Made by a program: the position numbers and the translations under genes. The notes beneath the pieces are model-generated. The model was given only the letters and a program-made list of their open reading frames with translations. It made no database searches and was not told the origin of the DNA. Below are positions 27,944 through 37,419 of a stretch of 64,000 bases of DNA, in pieces. Source of the stretch: Frankineae bacterium MT45 (GTDB taxonomy: Bacteria; Actinomycetota; Actinomycetes; Mycobacteriales; Jatrophihabitantaceae). Each line of letters starts with the position of its first letter. Positions within the stretch are counted from its first letter, which is position 1. Location: positions 1,733,423-1,797,422 of the forward strand of contig LT629697.1 of the NCBI GenBank assembly GCA_900100325.1, read 5' to 3'.

Positions 27944-29161
27944 ATGCCTGCGCAACCCCAAGGAGATACACCCCCCAGGGACGGGCGGCTGCCCCGCGAG
28001 TCGCTGCAGAACCTGCGGATCACCCCGTTCGGCATCTACGTGCACATCCCGTTCTGCCAGACCCGCTGCGGCTACTGCGACTTCAACACCTACACGGCCG
28101 CCGAACTCGGCCCGGGCGTCAGCCGCGGCAGCTACGCGGACACCGTGCTCTCGGAGTTACGGCTGGCCCGGCAGGTGCTGGATGGCAATCTCCCGGCCGT
28201 CTCCACCGTCTTCTTCGGGGGCGGGACGCCGACGCTGCTGCCGGCCGAGCACCTCGGGTTGATCCTGCGCGAGATCGACGAGCTCTTCGGACTGGTCCCC
28301 GATGCCGAGGTGACCACCGAGGCGAACCCCGAGTCGGTGACCCCGAAGTACTTCCAGAAGCTGCGCGAGGCGGGATTCACCCGTGTTTCGTTGGGTATGC
28401 AGTCGGCCGTGCCGAAGGTGCTCGAGGTTCTGGACCGCAAGCATCGTCCCGGCCGCCCCGAGGAGGCGGTCGCCGAGGCCCGGGCAGCCGGCTTCGAGCA
28501 CGTCAATCTGGACCTCATCTACGGCGCCCCATATGAGACCGACGCCGATTGGCAGGCCACCCTCGACGCCGCCATCGGCGCCGACCCCGATCACATCAGC
28601 GCCTACTCGCTCATCGTCGAGGAGGGGACGGCGCTGGCCCGCCAGATCCTCCACGGGGTGATCCCGGCGCCGGATGACGACGCGATGGCCGACCGGTACA
28701 TGATGGCCGATCAGGCGATGGCCGCCGCCGGTTACCACTGGTACGAGGTTTCGAACTGGGCGAAGAACGCCGATGCGATCTGCCGGCACAACATCCTCTA
28801 CTGGCGCGACGCCAACTGGTGGGGCGTCGGCCCCGGCGCCCACAGTCATATCGACGGGGTGCGCTGGTGGAACGTCAAGCACCCGGTGCGCTACAGCTCG
28901 ATGCTGGAGACCGGCGGCAGCCCGGCGGTCGGCCGGGAGGTTCTCGACCCGGCGGCCCGTCACACCGAGAAGATCATGCTGGGCATCCGGCTCGGCGAGG
29001 GCCTCTCGATGCTCGACCTGGACGAGCCCTCCCAACAGAAGGTGCCGCAGCTGGTCTCGTGGGGGCTGGTGGATCCGAACTACTTCGACGCCGGCCGGGT
29101 GGTGCTCACCCAGCGCGGGCGGCTGATGGCCGATGCCGTCGTCCGCGAACTGACGCCCTGA
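27944..29161 (+). CDS. hemW: HemW-type radical SAM protein (coproporphyrinogen III oxidase-like)
   Basis: The 405-residue protein carries the radical-SAM cysteines in HIPFCQTRCGYCDF (Cys38, Cys42, Cys45), the GGGTPTLL motif and a HemN C-terminal domain. The CxxxCxxC spacing followed by a non-cysteine residue (Phe) fits HemW, a haem chaperone, rather than true HemN. Annotation as coproporphyrinogen oxidase is therefore likely wrong in function. In mycobacteria the homologue lies between lepA and hrcA, as here. Confidence 0.94.
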   Translation: MPAQPQGDTPPRDGRLPRESLQNLRITPFGIYVHIPFCQTRCGYCDFNTYTAAELGPGVSRGSYADTVLSELRLARQVLDGNLPAVSTVFFGGGTPTLLPAEHLGLILREIDELFGLVPDAEVTTEANPESVTPKYFQKLREAGFTRVSLGMQSAVPKVLEVLDRKHRPGRPEEAVAEARAAGFEHVNLDLIYGAPYETDADWQATLDAAIGADPDHISAYSLIVEEGTALARQILHGVIPAPDDDAMADRYMMADQAMAAAGYHWYEVSNWAKNADAICRHNILYWRDANWWGVGPGAHSHIDGVRWWNVKHPVRYSSMLETGGSPAVGREVLDPAARHTEKIMLGIRLGEGLSMLDLDEPSQQKVPQLVSWGLVDPNYFDAGRVVLTQRGRLMADAVVRELTP

Positions 29162-29253
29162 CGAGCTTGTGCGAATCGACGCCGTGACCGGGTTCCATAG
29201 AACCTGATTCGCCAGACGCTCAAGTCGAAGGTTTTGGTGCCGATCGTCCGCAG

Positions 29254-30270
29254 GTGAGGATCCATTATCTTCTAGACGAAGGAGGCGGCTGCGCACACGT
29301 ACGGTGTGTCCTGCCGAGCGTGCAACTGGCCCAGCGCGGGCATCAAATCGACGGTGGTTGGGATGTCCCGCTGGCCGACGACGTCGATGTCGTGGTCGGT
29401 ATCCGTGTCTGGAAGGAGTCCAGCTCGGTCGAGTGGCAGCGTCTCGCCGCCGAGGGGCGGACCCTGATCTATGACATCGACGACGACCTCTTCGACATCG
29501 ACCCGGCCAATGTCGGCCCGCACTCCGTCGTCACGGCGGAGGTGAAGGCGCGTATCGCGGCCAATCTCGAGGTCGCGACGGCCGTGACCGTGAGCACCGA
29601 GGAACTGGCCGAGGTGATCCGGCCCTATAACCCCAACGTCTTCGTCCTCGAGAACACCGTCGATGAGTCCCTGCTGCACTGGCAGCGCCCGCAGCGCGAT
29701 CGGGTGACGATCGGCTGGGCCGGTTCGGCGTGCCACGATGCCGACTGGGCCAGCGCGCGCCGGCCGCTCGCCGCCTTCTTCGCCAAGACTCCGACCGTTG
29801 ACCTGCACCTGGTGGGTGGGGACTATCGCGCGCTGCTGAACCGCCCGGACGCCCGCCGAACTGACTTCGCCGCCGCGGGCGATTACCACCGAAGCATCGA
29901 CTTCGACATCGCCGTCATCCCACTCTCATGGCATCGCTTCAACCAAAGCAAGAGTGATCTGAAGCTGATCGAGTTCTCCGCTCTCGGTATCCCCACCGTT
30001 GCCGCCGACTACGGCCCGTACTCCCGGATCGAGCACGGACGTACCGGCTTCCTGGTGAATCAGGATCATGAGTGGAGCAAGTACCTGCGGATGCTCGTCA
30101 ACGACCCGCAGTTGCGGGCTGAGGTCGGGGAGCGAGCCCGTGAGTGGGCCGCCGGCCGAACCATCCAGGGGAATGCCCATCGCTGGGAGGAGACCTACGC
30201 GGGGGTGGTCGCCGCCAGAGTCGGCGGGGCGAGTTATCAGTGGCCGGAGTTGTCGGCCGGCTTGAGCTGA
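29254..30270 (+). CDS. Glycosyltransferase (GT-B, group 1-like)
   Basis: The 338-residue protein has a short, unusual N-terminal half (DVVVGIRVWKESSSVEW, YDIDDDLFDIDP) and a C-terminal nucleotide-sugar region with KLIEFSALGIPTVAADYGPY and RTGFLVNQDHEW typical of family 4-like glycosyltransferases. A similar protein type occurs in phage and in polysaccharide clusters, but no sugar cluster is nearby. The GTG start is 92 bp after hemW. The acceptor is unknown. Confidence 0.8.
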   Translation: MRIHYLLDEGGGCAHVRCVLPSVQLAQRGHQIDGGWDVPLADDVDVVVGIRVWKESSSVEWQRLAAEGRTLIYDIDDDLFDIDPANVGPHSVVTAEVKARIAANLEVATAVTVSTEELAEVIRPYNPNVFVLENTVDESLLHWQRPQRDRVTIGWAGSACHDADWASARRPLAAFFAKTPTVDLHLVGGDYRALLNRPDARRTDFAAAGDYHRSIDFDIAVIPLSWHRFNQSKSDLKLIEFSALGIPTVAADYGPYSRIEHGRTGFLVNQDHEWSKYLRMLVNDPQLRAEVGERAREWAAGRTIQGNAHRWEETYAGVVAARVGGASYQWPELSAGLS

Positions 30271-30560
30271 TCCAGGTCGAGGACCCGCACGTGCAGCACG
30301 TTTCGCTGCTGCAGTGCCGCTCGCAGCGCCCGGTGGATCCCGACTTCGAGGTAGATCTCGCCGTCCCACTGCACCGCGTGCGGAAAGAGGTCACCGTAGA
30401 AGGTCGAATCCTCGGCCAGTAGCTTGTCCAGCTCCAGCACCTTCTTGGTGGCGATGAGCTGATCCAGACGGACGGCCCGCGGGGCGACATTGGCCCAGTC
30501 GCGGGTGGAGAATCCGTGATCCGGGTACGGTCGGCCGTCCCGAACGGATTTGAAGATCAC
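30237..30560 (-). CDS. Conserved actinobacterial protein encoded divergently from hrcA (Rv2375-like)
   Basis: A 107-residue protein with RDGRPYPDHGFSTRDWANV, RLDQLIATKKVLELDKLL and EIYLEVGIHRALRAALQQR. From memory it resembles the small conserved protein next to hrcA in Mycobacterium tuberculosis (Rv2375); the function is unknown. The GTG start follows a strong GAGGGGGG site. Its 3' end overlaps the convergent glycosyltransferase gene by 34 bp. Confidence 0.8.
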   Translation of the reverse strand: MIFKSVRDGRPYPDHGFSTRDWANVAPRAVRLDQLIATKKVLELDKLLAEDSTFYGDLFPHAVQWDGEIYLEVGIHRALRAALQQRNVLHVRVLDLDQLKPADNSGH

Positions 30561-30741
30561 ATCGCCCCCCTCAGCAATGACATCGCTAGCCGCAATTGCG
30601 TTCGCTTAACGTTACGTGACCCGCATTGCAGGTTCGCCGCAGATCCCTTCGAGTTCTCCTAAGCTAGGGCGGATACTTGAGGGTCGCCGCCCGAACCGGA
30701 GGAGATCCGGCCGAACGAGACAGGCATGGAGGTGGGCAGGG

Positions 30742-31761
30742 ATGAGTGTGGAGGAGCGCAAGCTGGAGGTGCTGCGCGCGATCGTCGAGGACTTCATCGC
30801 CACCAGCGAGCCGGTCGGGAGCAAGACCCTCTCCGAGCGCCACAACCTCGGGGTCTCGCCGGCCACCATCCGCAACGACATGGCCGCGCTGGAGGACGAG
30901 GGGCTGATCGCTCAGCCGCACACCAGCGCCGGCCGGGTGCCCACCGACGCCGGGTACCGCCTCTTCGTGGATCGGCTGGCTTCGGTGAAGCCGCTCTCCG
31001 GGGCCGAGAAGCGCGCCATCTCCACGTTCCTCGACAACGCGGTTGACCTCGACGACGTACTGCACCGAGCCGTGAAGGCCCTGGCTCAGCTGACCCGCAA
31101 CGTTGCGGTGGTGCGCTACCCGTCGCTGTCGCGCAGCCGGGTCCGCCACATCGAGATCGTCTCGCTGAGCACGTCGCGGCTGATGCTGGTGCTGATCACC
31201 GACACCGGCCGCGTCGAGCAGCGGGTGGTGGAGTTGCCGGCCGCGGTCTCCGACGAGTCGGTGGCCGACCTGCGCGCGACCCTCAATGGGCGGCTGCGTG
31301 ACCGTCTCCTCGCCGAGACGCCGGAGATCGTCAGCGAGCTCCCGGCGACCGTAGCGCCGCAGCTGCGTGGACTGGTGACGACCCTGGTGTCGGTGCTGCT
31401 GGAGACGCTCGTCGAGCAGAGCAGCGAGCGGATCCTCCTCGGCGGGACGGCCAATCTCACCGAGCATGGCCTTGATTTTCCGGCTATTCGTCCGGTACTC
31501 GAAGCGCTCGAGGAGCAGGTCGTGCTGCTGCGTCTGCTCGACCAGTCGCTCGTCTCCAACCAGATCGTGGTGCGGATCGGCAACGAGCACACCTACGAAG
31601 GGCTACAGACGACCTCCGTCGTCACCGGCAGCTATGGCCTCGGCGGGGCCACCGTCGGCGCGGTCGGGGTGCTCGGTCCGCGACGCATGGACTACGCCCA
31701 GACGATGGCGCGCGTGGGCGCGGTGGCTCGCTACATGGGCGACATCCTCGCCGAGCGCTGA
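30742..31761 (+). CDS. hrcA: Heat-inducible transcription repressor HrcA
   Basis: The 339-residue protein has the HrcA winged helix ([20 protein letters not shown], then [19 protein letters not shown] and [14 protein letters not shown]) and the GAF-like dimerisation half with the C-terminal motif [20 protein letters not shown]. HrcA represses chaperone genes by binding CIRCE elements. The ATG at 30742 after a purine-rich stretch is chosen over upstream in-frame codons. No CIRCE is visible before hrcA itself, but one lies before dnaJ at 34988-35014. Confidence 0.96.
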   Translation: MSVEERKLEVLRAIVEDFIATSEPVGSKTLSERHNLGVSPATIRNDMAALEDEGLIAQPHTSAGRVPTDAGYRLFVDRLASVKPLSGAEKRAISTFLDNAVDLDDVLHRAVKALAQLTRNVAVVRYPSLSRSRVRHIEIVSLSTSRLMLVLITDTGRVEQRVVELPAAVSDESVADLRATLNGRLRDRLLAETPEIVSELPATVAPQLRGLVTTLVSVLLETLVEQSSERILLGGTANLTEHGLDFPAIRPVLEALEEQVVLLRLLDQSLVSNQIVVRIGNEHTYEGLQTTSVVTGSYGLGGATVGAVGVLGPRRMDYAQTMARVGAVARYMGDILAER

Positions 31762-31778
31762 GTCGGCTGAGTCGGTAA

Positions 31779-32306
31779 GTGCGTTCGCGACGGTCGCTGC
31801 TGCTGGCTGCGGTGGGGCTGCTGGTAACGGCTCTGCTCGTGACCGAGTTCGTGGTCTTCGTGAAGCCGCCGACGTCTCAGGCCCGGCCGGTCGATGTGGT
31901 CGCGGTCCTCGGCGGCGGCGACTTCACCGCACGCAAGCAAGTGGGAATCGACGTGGCCGGCCTGCGTCCGGGGACGATCCTGATGTTCTCGCTGAATGAC
32001 CCATCGGCCTGCCCGTGGAAGCAGTACCTGCCCCAGTTCGAGGTGATCTGTTTCCGGGCTGACCCGGCGACGACTCAGGGAGAGGCCCGCTACGTAACCG
32101 CTCTGGCCCGGCGGCGGGGAGCCGGTTCGATCGCGGTGGTGACCAGCGCCGACCAATTGCTGCGAGCCCGGCTGCGCTTCTCGCGGTGCTGGGACGGGGA
32201 GCTTCGGATGGTCGAGGCGCCGTCAAGCACACTGGGTGTGATCGCGCGAGTGCCGTATCAGACTATGGCTATGCTGAAGGCACTGGTGCTGCAACGCTCC
32301 TGCTGA
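31779..32306 (+). CDS. DUF218/YdcF-like membrane-anchored protein
   Basis: A 175-residue protein with an N-terminal membrane anchor (LLLAAVGLLVTALLVTEFVV) and an extracytoplasmic domain opening VDVVAVLGGGDFTARKQ with TQGEARYVTALARRRG and VVTSADQLLRARLRF, resembling the DUF218 (SanA/ElyC/YdcF) fold. Such proteins affect envelope polysaccharide or peptidoglycan integrity. The start is GTG, 17 bp after hrcA, so it is probably in the same transcript. The family call is moderate. Confidence 0.75.
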   Translation: MRSRRSLLLAAVGLLVTALLVTEFVVFVKPPTSQARPVDVVAVLGGGDFTARKQVGIDVAGLRPGTILMFSLNDPSACPWKQYLPQFEVICFRADPATTQGEARYVTALARRRGAGSIAVVTSADQLLRARLRFSRCWDGELRMVEAPSSTLGVIARVPYQTMAMLKALVLQRSC

Positions 32307-32499
32307 ACGTGGTCGGGGCGCGTCTACCCCTGCTCCCAGCGGAAGGTTCTGCTGTTCTCGGACGCAGGAAGATACCGTTTGGAATGTAAAGCGAACGTCA
32401 AGACCGACGATTTGGACAAATTTTCGCCCGCCCTGATACATCTTGTGGGGAATCGCGCTCTGGCTTTCCGTTAAGCCGATGTGTTAGTAGGCTACTGGG

Positions 32500-33015
32500 A
32501 TGACAATCTCGGGGGAGTTTGTACGTCGGTTCTCGGTCGTACTCGGCAGCCTGGTAGCGATGTTCGTGGTCGTTCTAGCGCTCGGTTCAATGCACGCTTC
32601 GGCGGCGCCGCACAGCAACAGCACGGAAGCTGTGCCACCGCCCTGCTCCAGTAGTTCTCCATCGGCCGTAGAGCCGTCTCCGTCTCCGTCTCCGGTAGCA
32701 GTATCGAGTTCAGCGAACGTCGACTTCGTCTCGGGCCTGCGCCAGGCCTCGGTACAGCAGGCTCCGCAGGCGGTCGGCATCCTCTGCACGGTCTCCAGCC
32801 TGTCGCCCAGTGCACCGGCAACCGATCCGGCGGCGTCGTCCAGCGCTGACAGTGGCGTGGACGCCCTGTCGCTGAACAACTCGAGCGGTTCGGGGAGTTC
32901 GGGCCTCGCCTCCACCGGCGTCGCCGTGCTCTCGATCCTCGGTGTCGCGGTCGCGCTGCTCATCGCCGGGCTGGTCTTCATGTACAGCGGACGTCGTCGC
33001 TCGCAGCACAGCTGA
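32500..33015 (+). CDS. Secreted protein with LAxTG-type sortase motif
   Basis: The 171-residue protein has a signal peptide (hydrophobic residues 12-30, cleavage near ASAAP), a Ser/Pro-rich low-complexity region, then LASTG at residues 136-140, a hydrophobic helix and the basic tail YSGRRRSQHS. That order is a cell-wall sorting signal; LAxTG is the motif used by class E sortases of actinobacteria. No sortase gene is seen in this window. It precedes a DUF4012 gene, and the two may act together at the envelope. Confidence 0.75.
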   Translation: MTISGEFVRRFSVVLGSLVAMFVVVLALGSMHASAAPHSNSTEAVPPPCSSSSPSAVEPSPSPSPVAVSSSANVDFVSGLRQASVQQAPQAVGILCTVSSLSPSAPATDPAASSSADSGVDALSLNNSSGSGSSGLASTGVAVLSILGVAVALLIAGLVFMYSGRRRSQHS

Positions 33016-33071
33016 TCTGAGAGATTTCGCTGTATGCGCTTGACCATCAGTACCGCTAGTCGACGCGTCTC

Positions 33072-34922
33072 TTGACGGGTATCGAACCCGGCGAGTCGAT
33101 CCCGGACGCTCCTTCCGAGCAGGGATCGACCGCCGGCGAGCAGGATGAGGCGGCGGCCGAAGAGCGGCGGCGCAGTATGCGTCGCTGGGGTCGCCGTCTG
33201 GTCTGGCTCGGCGTCGCGATGCTCTTCGTCGTGTCGATCGCGTGGCTGGCAATCAGCGCCCTGCTGGCCCGACGCGAAGTCACGGCAATCAAGGCTGACA
33301 TGACCTCGCTGCGGGCCTCGGTCAACGCTGGTGACCTCGCTTCGGCCAAGGTCACCGCCCACGATCTGGCCGCCCACGCGCACAAGGCCGCGCAGTTGAC
33401 CGGCGGCCCGGTCTGGTCCATCACCGGCGACATCCCCTACGTCGGCGGCCCGTTCAAGTCGGTGCAGCAACTCACCGAGGTGGCCGATCAACTCGGACGC
33501 AGCGTCCTGCCCGACCTTCTCCAGGCCTCCGACGAGCTCGACCCGAACCAGCTCCGCTCCGGTGCCAGCGGGATCAACGTGGCCAAGGTCGCGGCCGCGG
33601 CACCGCTGGTTCATCGCAGCGTGCTGCTGCTGCAGGACGCCACCAACCGCGTGAACGCGCTCCCGGCCAAGACCTGGCTCTCGACCGTCGACGACGCCCG
33701 GGCCAGCGTCTCGACGTCGCTGGCCAGCCTGCACGGTGAGCTGGCCGGGCTCGATCGGGCAACGTCGATCATGCCGGCGATGCTCGGGCAGAAGGGCGAG
33801 AAGCGCTACTTCATCGGCATCATGAACGAGTCCGAGTCCCGTGGTCTGGGGGGAATTCCGGGCGCCTTCGTGATCGTCACCTTCAACAACGGCGTCGCCT
33901 CTTTCAACCACTACGGCAGCGACGACGAACTGAAGAACGTCAACTCCGGGGTGAAACTCGGCGCGGAGTACGACAAGCGCTACGCCAACTCCGACAGCAC
34001 CAAGTTCTTCCTGAACAGCACGATCAGTCCCAACTTCCCCAACGTGGGGAAGATCTGGGCCGCCACCTGGGAGAAGTTCAGTGGTGAGCACGTCGACGGT
34101 GCGATCGCGGTAGACCCGACGGCGCTGAGCTACTTCCTGGACGTCGCCGGACCGGCCGTCGCCCCGGACGGGTTGAAGGTGGGCTCGCAGAACATCGTCG
34201 AGCTGACCCAGTCGACGCTATACTCCAAGTTCGGCTTCAACGACCAAGCTGATCGCAAGGCCTACCTCCTAGACATCGCCTCTGCCGTCGACGCCCACAT
34301 CCTGCAGAGCCAGAGCCGGGCCGCCGATCTGGTCAAGGCGGCCTTCAAGGCGGCCGACGAGCGTCGACTGCTCATCTGGAGCGCCGACCCGACGGCCGAG
34401 CAGGTACTGCAGACGACCTCCTTCTCCGGGGTCATCCCGACGACGCCCAACCCCTATGTCGGGCTCGCCGTCACCAACGGCGCCGCCGACAAGCTCGACT
34501 ACTACCTCGACCGCAGCGTCACCTGGTCGCGCACCGGCTGCGGGGCGACCCGCGATGTGACCGTGACGATCAAGCTCACCAACGGCGCCCCGAAGTCGGG
34601 GCTGCCGGCGTATGTCACCAGCCGGTACGACACCAATGCCGCGGGCAAGCCGGCGGGCGACCAGCGGCTGCAGGCCGTCTACTACGGCACCTCCGGTGGC
34701 GGCCTGAGCAGTGTGACGGTGGACGGCAAGCCGTCGAGCGTCGTCCCGGCCACCGAGGCCGGTCACCCGACGTACCTCATGGACCTGGAGATTCCGGCCG
34801 GAGCCACGAAGACGATCGTCCTCAAGCTGACCGAGCCCGCCGGCACCGGCGCCCTGACTCTCCTCGAGCAACCGCTGGTTCGGCCGATCACGATGACGAT
34901 CAACGACGCGAAGTGCGGCTGA
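33072..34922 (+). CDS. DUF4012 domain membrane-anchored protein
   Basis: A 616-residue protein with a cytoplasmic acidic N-terminus, one membrane helix at about residues 43-65 and a large extracytoplasmic region with the DUF4012 signature (KRYFIGIMNESESRGLGGIP, then NFPNVGKIWAATWEKFSGE and VDGAIAVDPTALSYFLD). Members are linked to envelope polysaccharide assembly in actinobacteria, but the role is not defined. Start is TTG at 33072, the only in-frame start after an upstream stop; an ATG near 33177 would remove 35 residues. Confidence 0.86.
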   Translation: MTGIEPGESIPDAPSEQGSTAGEQDEAAAEERRRSMRRWGRRLVWLGVAMLFVVSIAWLAISALLARREVTAIKADMTSLRASVNAGDLASAKVTAHDLAAHAHKAAQLTGGPVWSITGDIPYVGGPFKSVQQLTEVADQLGRSVLPDLLQASDELDPNQLRSGASGINVAKVAAAAPLVHRSVLLLQDATNRVNALPAKTWLSTVDDARASVSTSLASLHGELAGLDRATSIMPAMLGQKGEKRYFIGIMNESESRGLGGIPGAFVIVTFNNGVASFNHYGSDDELKNVNSGVKLGAEYDKRYANSDSTKFFLNSTISPNFPNVGKIWAATWEKFSGEHVDGAIAVDPTALSYFLDVAGPAVAPDGLKVGSQNIVELTQSTLYSKFGFNDQADRKAYLLDIASAVDAHILQSQSRAADLVKAAFKAADERRLLIWSADPTAEQVLQTTSFSGVIPTTPNPYVGLAVTNGAADKLDYYLDRSVTWSRTGCGATRDVTVTIKLTNGAPKSGLPAYVTSRYDTNAAGKPAGDQRLQAVYYGTSGGGLSSVTVDGKPSSVVPATEAGHPTYLMDLEIPAGATKTIVLKLTEPAGTGALTLLEQPLVRPITMTINDAKCG

Positions 34923-34987
34923 TCGGAGCATCTCCGCCCCGTCCACCGCACGGCGCGGTGCTGACTGAGAACGTCCGTACACTAGAT

Positions 34988-35014
34988 CTGGCACTTGGCT
35001 GACGCGAGTGCCAG
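34988..35014. promoter_or_regulatory. CIRCE-like HrcA operator upstream of dnaJ
   Basis: CTGGCACTT, nine spacer bases, then GAGTGCCAG. The arms pair over 8 bp and match the CIRCE consensus TTAGCACTC-N9-GAGTGCTAA at the core GCACT/AGTGC positions with the exact 9-base spacer. It lies about 60 bp before the dnaJ start, just after a possible -10 box (TACACT at 34978-34983). It implies HrcA control of dnaJ despite the 3.2-kb distance from hrcA. Confidence 0.85.
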
Positions 35015-35074
35015 CTGGCGAGCGCCGAGTGGTGGTTGCCGCGCTTTAAGGACTCGAGAAGGCAGACCGACCAA

Positions 35075-36220
35075 GTGGCACAAGCACCGCGCGACTACTA
35101 CGCGATCCTCGGCGTCTCCAAGGACGCCACCGCAGAGGAGATCAAACGCGCTTACCGCAAGCTGGCTCGTGAGCTACACCCGGACGTCAACCCCGATCCC
35201 GCCGCGCAGGAGAAGTTCAAGGCGGTCACCGCGGCCTACGAAGTCCTCTCAGACGATGAGAAGCGGCGCATGGTCGACCTCGGCGGGGATCCGCTCTCCT
35301 CCGGTGGCGGGGCCGGCCAGGGAAACCCGTTCGGTGGCTTCGGCGGTTTCGGCGACGTCTTCGAGGCGTTCTTCGGCCAGGCGGCCGGGGGCGGCTCGGG
35401 GCGCGGTCCGCGCAGCCGGGTCCGGGGCGGTGCTGATGCCCTGCTCCGTATCGAGGTGACCCTGGCTGAGGCGGCCTTCGGCGTGCGCCGCGAGATCGCC
35501 GTCGAGACGGCCGTCGTCTGCGAGACCTGCACCGGCAGTGGCTGTGCGGCCGGCACCTCACCGCGCACCTGTGACGTCTGTGCCGGGCGGGGCGAGATCC
35601 AGACCGTCCAGCGTTCCTTCCTCGGCCAGGTGATGACCACCCGAGCCTGCTCGGCCTGCGGCGGCACCGGCCAGCAGATCCCGTCGCCGTGCCCCACCTG
35701 TGGCACCGAGGGGCGGGTGCGGGCGCGCCGCACCATCACCATCGACGTCCCGGCCGGCATCGAGGACGGCATGCGCATCCGCCTCTCCGGTCAGGGCGAG
35801 GTCGGCCCCGGCGGTGGACCGGCCGGTGACCTCTATGTCGAGGTGAGCGAGGCGCCGCACGACGTCTTCACCCGGGAGGGTTCGGACCTGCACTGCACCG
35901 TCGCGGTGCCGATGACGGCGGCCGCGCTCGGCACCGACATCGCGCTCGAGACGCTCGACGGCGAAGAGAAACTTGATCTGCGGGCCGGCACCCAGAACGG
36001 CGCGGTCGTGACGCTGCGAGGCAAGGGTGTGCCCCGTCTGCGCAGTAGCGTCCGCGGCGACCTGCACGTGCACGTCGAGGTGCGGACGCCAACCAAACTC
36101 GACGAGGCTCAAGAGCGCCTGCTCCGGGAACTGGCTGCACTGCGGGCCGAAGAGGTGTCGGTGGCCAGCGCCCACACCGGTCTCTTCGGCAAGGTGCGCG
36201 AAGCCTTCGGCGGTCGCTGA
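35075..36220 (+). CDS. dnaJ: Molecular chaperone DnaJ (DnaJ2 type)
   Basis: The 381-residue protein has a J domain with the HPD tripeptide ([16 protein letters not shown]), a Gly/Phe-rich linker, four CxxCxGxG-type zinc repeats ([24 protein letters not shown], and CPTCGTEG, whose glycine is displaced) and the C-terminal substrate-binding domains. It is the co-chaperone of DnaK. The GTG at 35075 gives the standard [14 protein letters not shown] start. An HrcA operator lies upstream. rsmE follows after 21 bp, a linkage conserved in actinobacteria. Confidence 0.97.
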   Translation: MAQAPRDYYAILGVSKDATAEEIKRAYRKLARELHPDVNPDPAAQEKFKAVTAAYEVLSDDEKRRMVDLGGDPLSSGGGAGQGNPFGGFGGFGDVFEAFFGQAAGGGSGRGPRSRVRGGADALLRIEVTLAEAAFGVRREIAVETAVVCETCTGSGCAAGTSPRTCDVCAGRGEIQTVQRSFLGQVMTTRACSACGGTGQQIPSPCPTCGTEGRVRARRTITIDVPAGIEDGMRIRLSGQGEVGPGGGPAGDLYVEVSEAPHDVFTREGSDLHCTVAVPMTAAALGTDIALETLDGEEKLDLRAGTQNGAVVTLRGKGVPRLRSSVRGDLHVHVEVRTPTKLDEAQERLLRELAALRAEEVSVASAHTGLFGKVREAFGGR

Positions 36221-36241
36221 GGCCGAGCCGGCCCCGTTCCC

Positions 36242-36979
36242 ATGACCCCGCCGCTCTTCCTCTTCCCCGAACTCCCGGCCGACGTCGCTGTCGGTTCGCT
36301 GCTCACCCTCGGCGGCGATGAGGGGCGCCACGCGGCCCGCGTGAAGCGGATGACCGTGGGCGAGATCCTGCTGGTCGGTGACGGCCGGGGCCGCGTCGTG
36401 GAGGGGCGGGTACAGCAGGTCGGCACCGACGAAGTCGTGGTGAGCGTGCTCGAAGTCCGAGTTCACCCCGCCGCCTCGCCGCGGCTGGTGGTGGTGCAGG
36501 CGCTGCCGAAGGGGGAGCGGGCTGAGCTGGCCGTCGAGGTGATGACCGAACTCGGGGTGGACGAGATCGTCCCCTGGTCGGCCTCGCGCTCCATCGTGCA
36601 GTGGCACGGCGCCCGCGGCGAAAAGGCCCTCGAACGCTGGCGCAGTACTGCCCGGGAGGCGGCCAAGCAGAGCCGGCGCAGCTTCGTCCCGGCGGTGAGC
36701 GCCCTGGCCGGCACGTCGGCCGTCGCCGCCCGCATCCAGGGTGCCGCCGCGCTGGTGCTCCACGAGGAGGCCGGCGTCAGTATCGCCTCGGTCGATCTCC
36801 CGGCCGACGGAGACGTGCTGCTGGTGGTCGGCCCCGAGGGTGGCATCAGCTCCGACGAGCTGGCCGCCTTCACCGGGGCTGGGGCCAACGCGGTGCGTTT
36901 GGGGCCGGAGGTGCTGCGGACCTCCACCGCCGGGGCGGCCGCGCTCTCGGCCCTCTCCCTGCGTCTGAACCGCTGGTAG
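36242..36979 (+). CDS. rsmE: 16S rRNA (uracil(1498)-N(3))-methyltransferase
   Basis: The 245-residue SPOUT-class protein has a PUA-like N-terminus (HAARVKRMTVGEILLVGDG), PKGERAELAVEVMTELGVDE and the SAM-binding knot signature VVGPEGGIS, LGPEVLRTSTAG. It methylates U1498 in the decoding region of 16S rRNA. The ATG start lies 21 bp after dnaJ. It is intact and of normal length. Confidence 0.96.
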   Translation: MTPPLFLFPELPADVAVGSLLTLGGDEGRHAARVKRMTVGEILLVGDGRGRVVEGRVQQVGTDEVVVSVLEVRVHPAASPRLVVVQALPKGERAELAVEVMTELGVDEIVPWSASRSIVQWHGARGEKALERWRSTAREAAKQSRRSFVPAVSALAGTSAVAARIQGAAALVLHEEAGVSIASVDLPADGDVLLVVGPEGGISSDELAAFTGAGANAVRLGPEVLRTSTAGAAALSALSLRLNRW

Positions 36980-37000
36980 TGCGGCCGATAGGCTCAGCCG

Positions 37001-37339
37001 GTGACCGATGACTGCCTCTTCTGCAAGATCGTGGCCGGCCAGATTCCCGCCACCGTCCGCTTCGACAACGATGCCGTGGTCGCCTTCGAGGATCTGAATC
37101 CGCAGGCCCCGACGCACGTCCTCGTCGTCCCCAAGACGCACGTGCGCGATATCGCCGAACTCGGTGAGGATCCGGCGCTGGCCGGCGCGTTTGTGGCCGG
37201 CGTCCGGGCCACGGCGGCCGAGCTGGGTCTCGGCGCGTTCCGCACCGTCTTCAACACCGGGGCCGAGGTGGGGCAGAGCGTCTTTCACGTACATGCGCAC
37301 CTGCTGGCCGGGCGGCCGATGGGGTGGCCACCCGGGTAG
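37001..37339 (+). CDS. HIT family protein
   Basis: A 112-residue histidine-triad protein: CLFCKIVAGQIPATV at the N-terminus and the triad HVHAHLLAG (His96, His98, His100) at the C-terminus. The HINT-type branch hydrolyses nucleoside phosphoramidates; the natural substrate is uncertain. The start is GTG, 21 bp after rsmE. The order dnaJ-rsmE-HIT-phoH-ybeY is an actinobacterial core cluster. Confidence 0.95.
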   Translation: MTDDCLFCKIVAGQIPATVRFDNDAVVAFEDLNPQAPTHVLVVPKTHVRDIAELGEDPALAGAFVAGVRATAAELGLGAFRTVFNTGAEVGQSVFHVHAHLLAGRPMGWPPG

Positions 37340-37419
37340 CGGGCAAAAGTCCATGCTCGTTGTCAGCGTTCCCAGCTAGAATCGCAGGATCACCCGCCAA
37401 CGAAAGCAGTGAACCGTAC

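Noticed and set aside
27944-29161. Naming the radical SAM gene hemN (coproporphyrinogen oxidase)
   Set aside because: The cysteine pattern and residue after the third cysteine fit HemW-type haem chaperones better.
30561-30741. CIRCE element before hrcA
   Set aside because: No GCACT-N9-type inverted repeat could be found; only a short TAACGTTA palindrome that is probably chance.
32292-32309. A fourth copy of the dispersed repeat
   Set aside because: Only the first dozen bases (AACGCTCCTGC) match and the right arm is missing; it lies at a gene end and may be coincidental.
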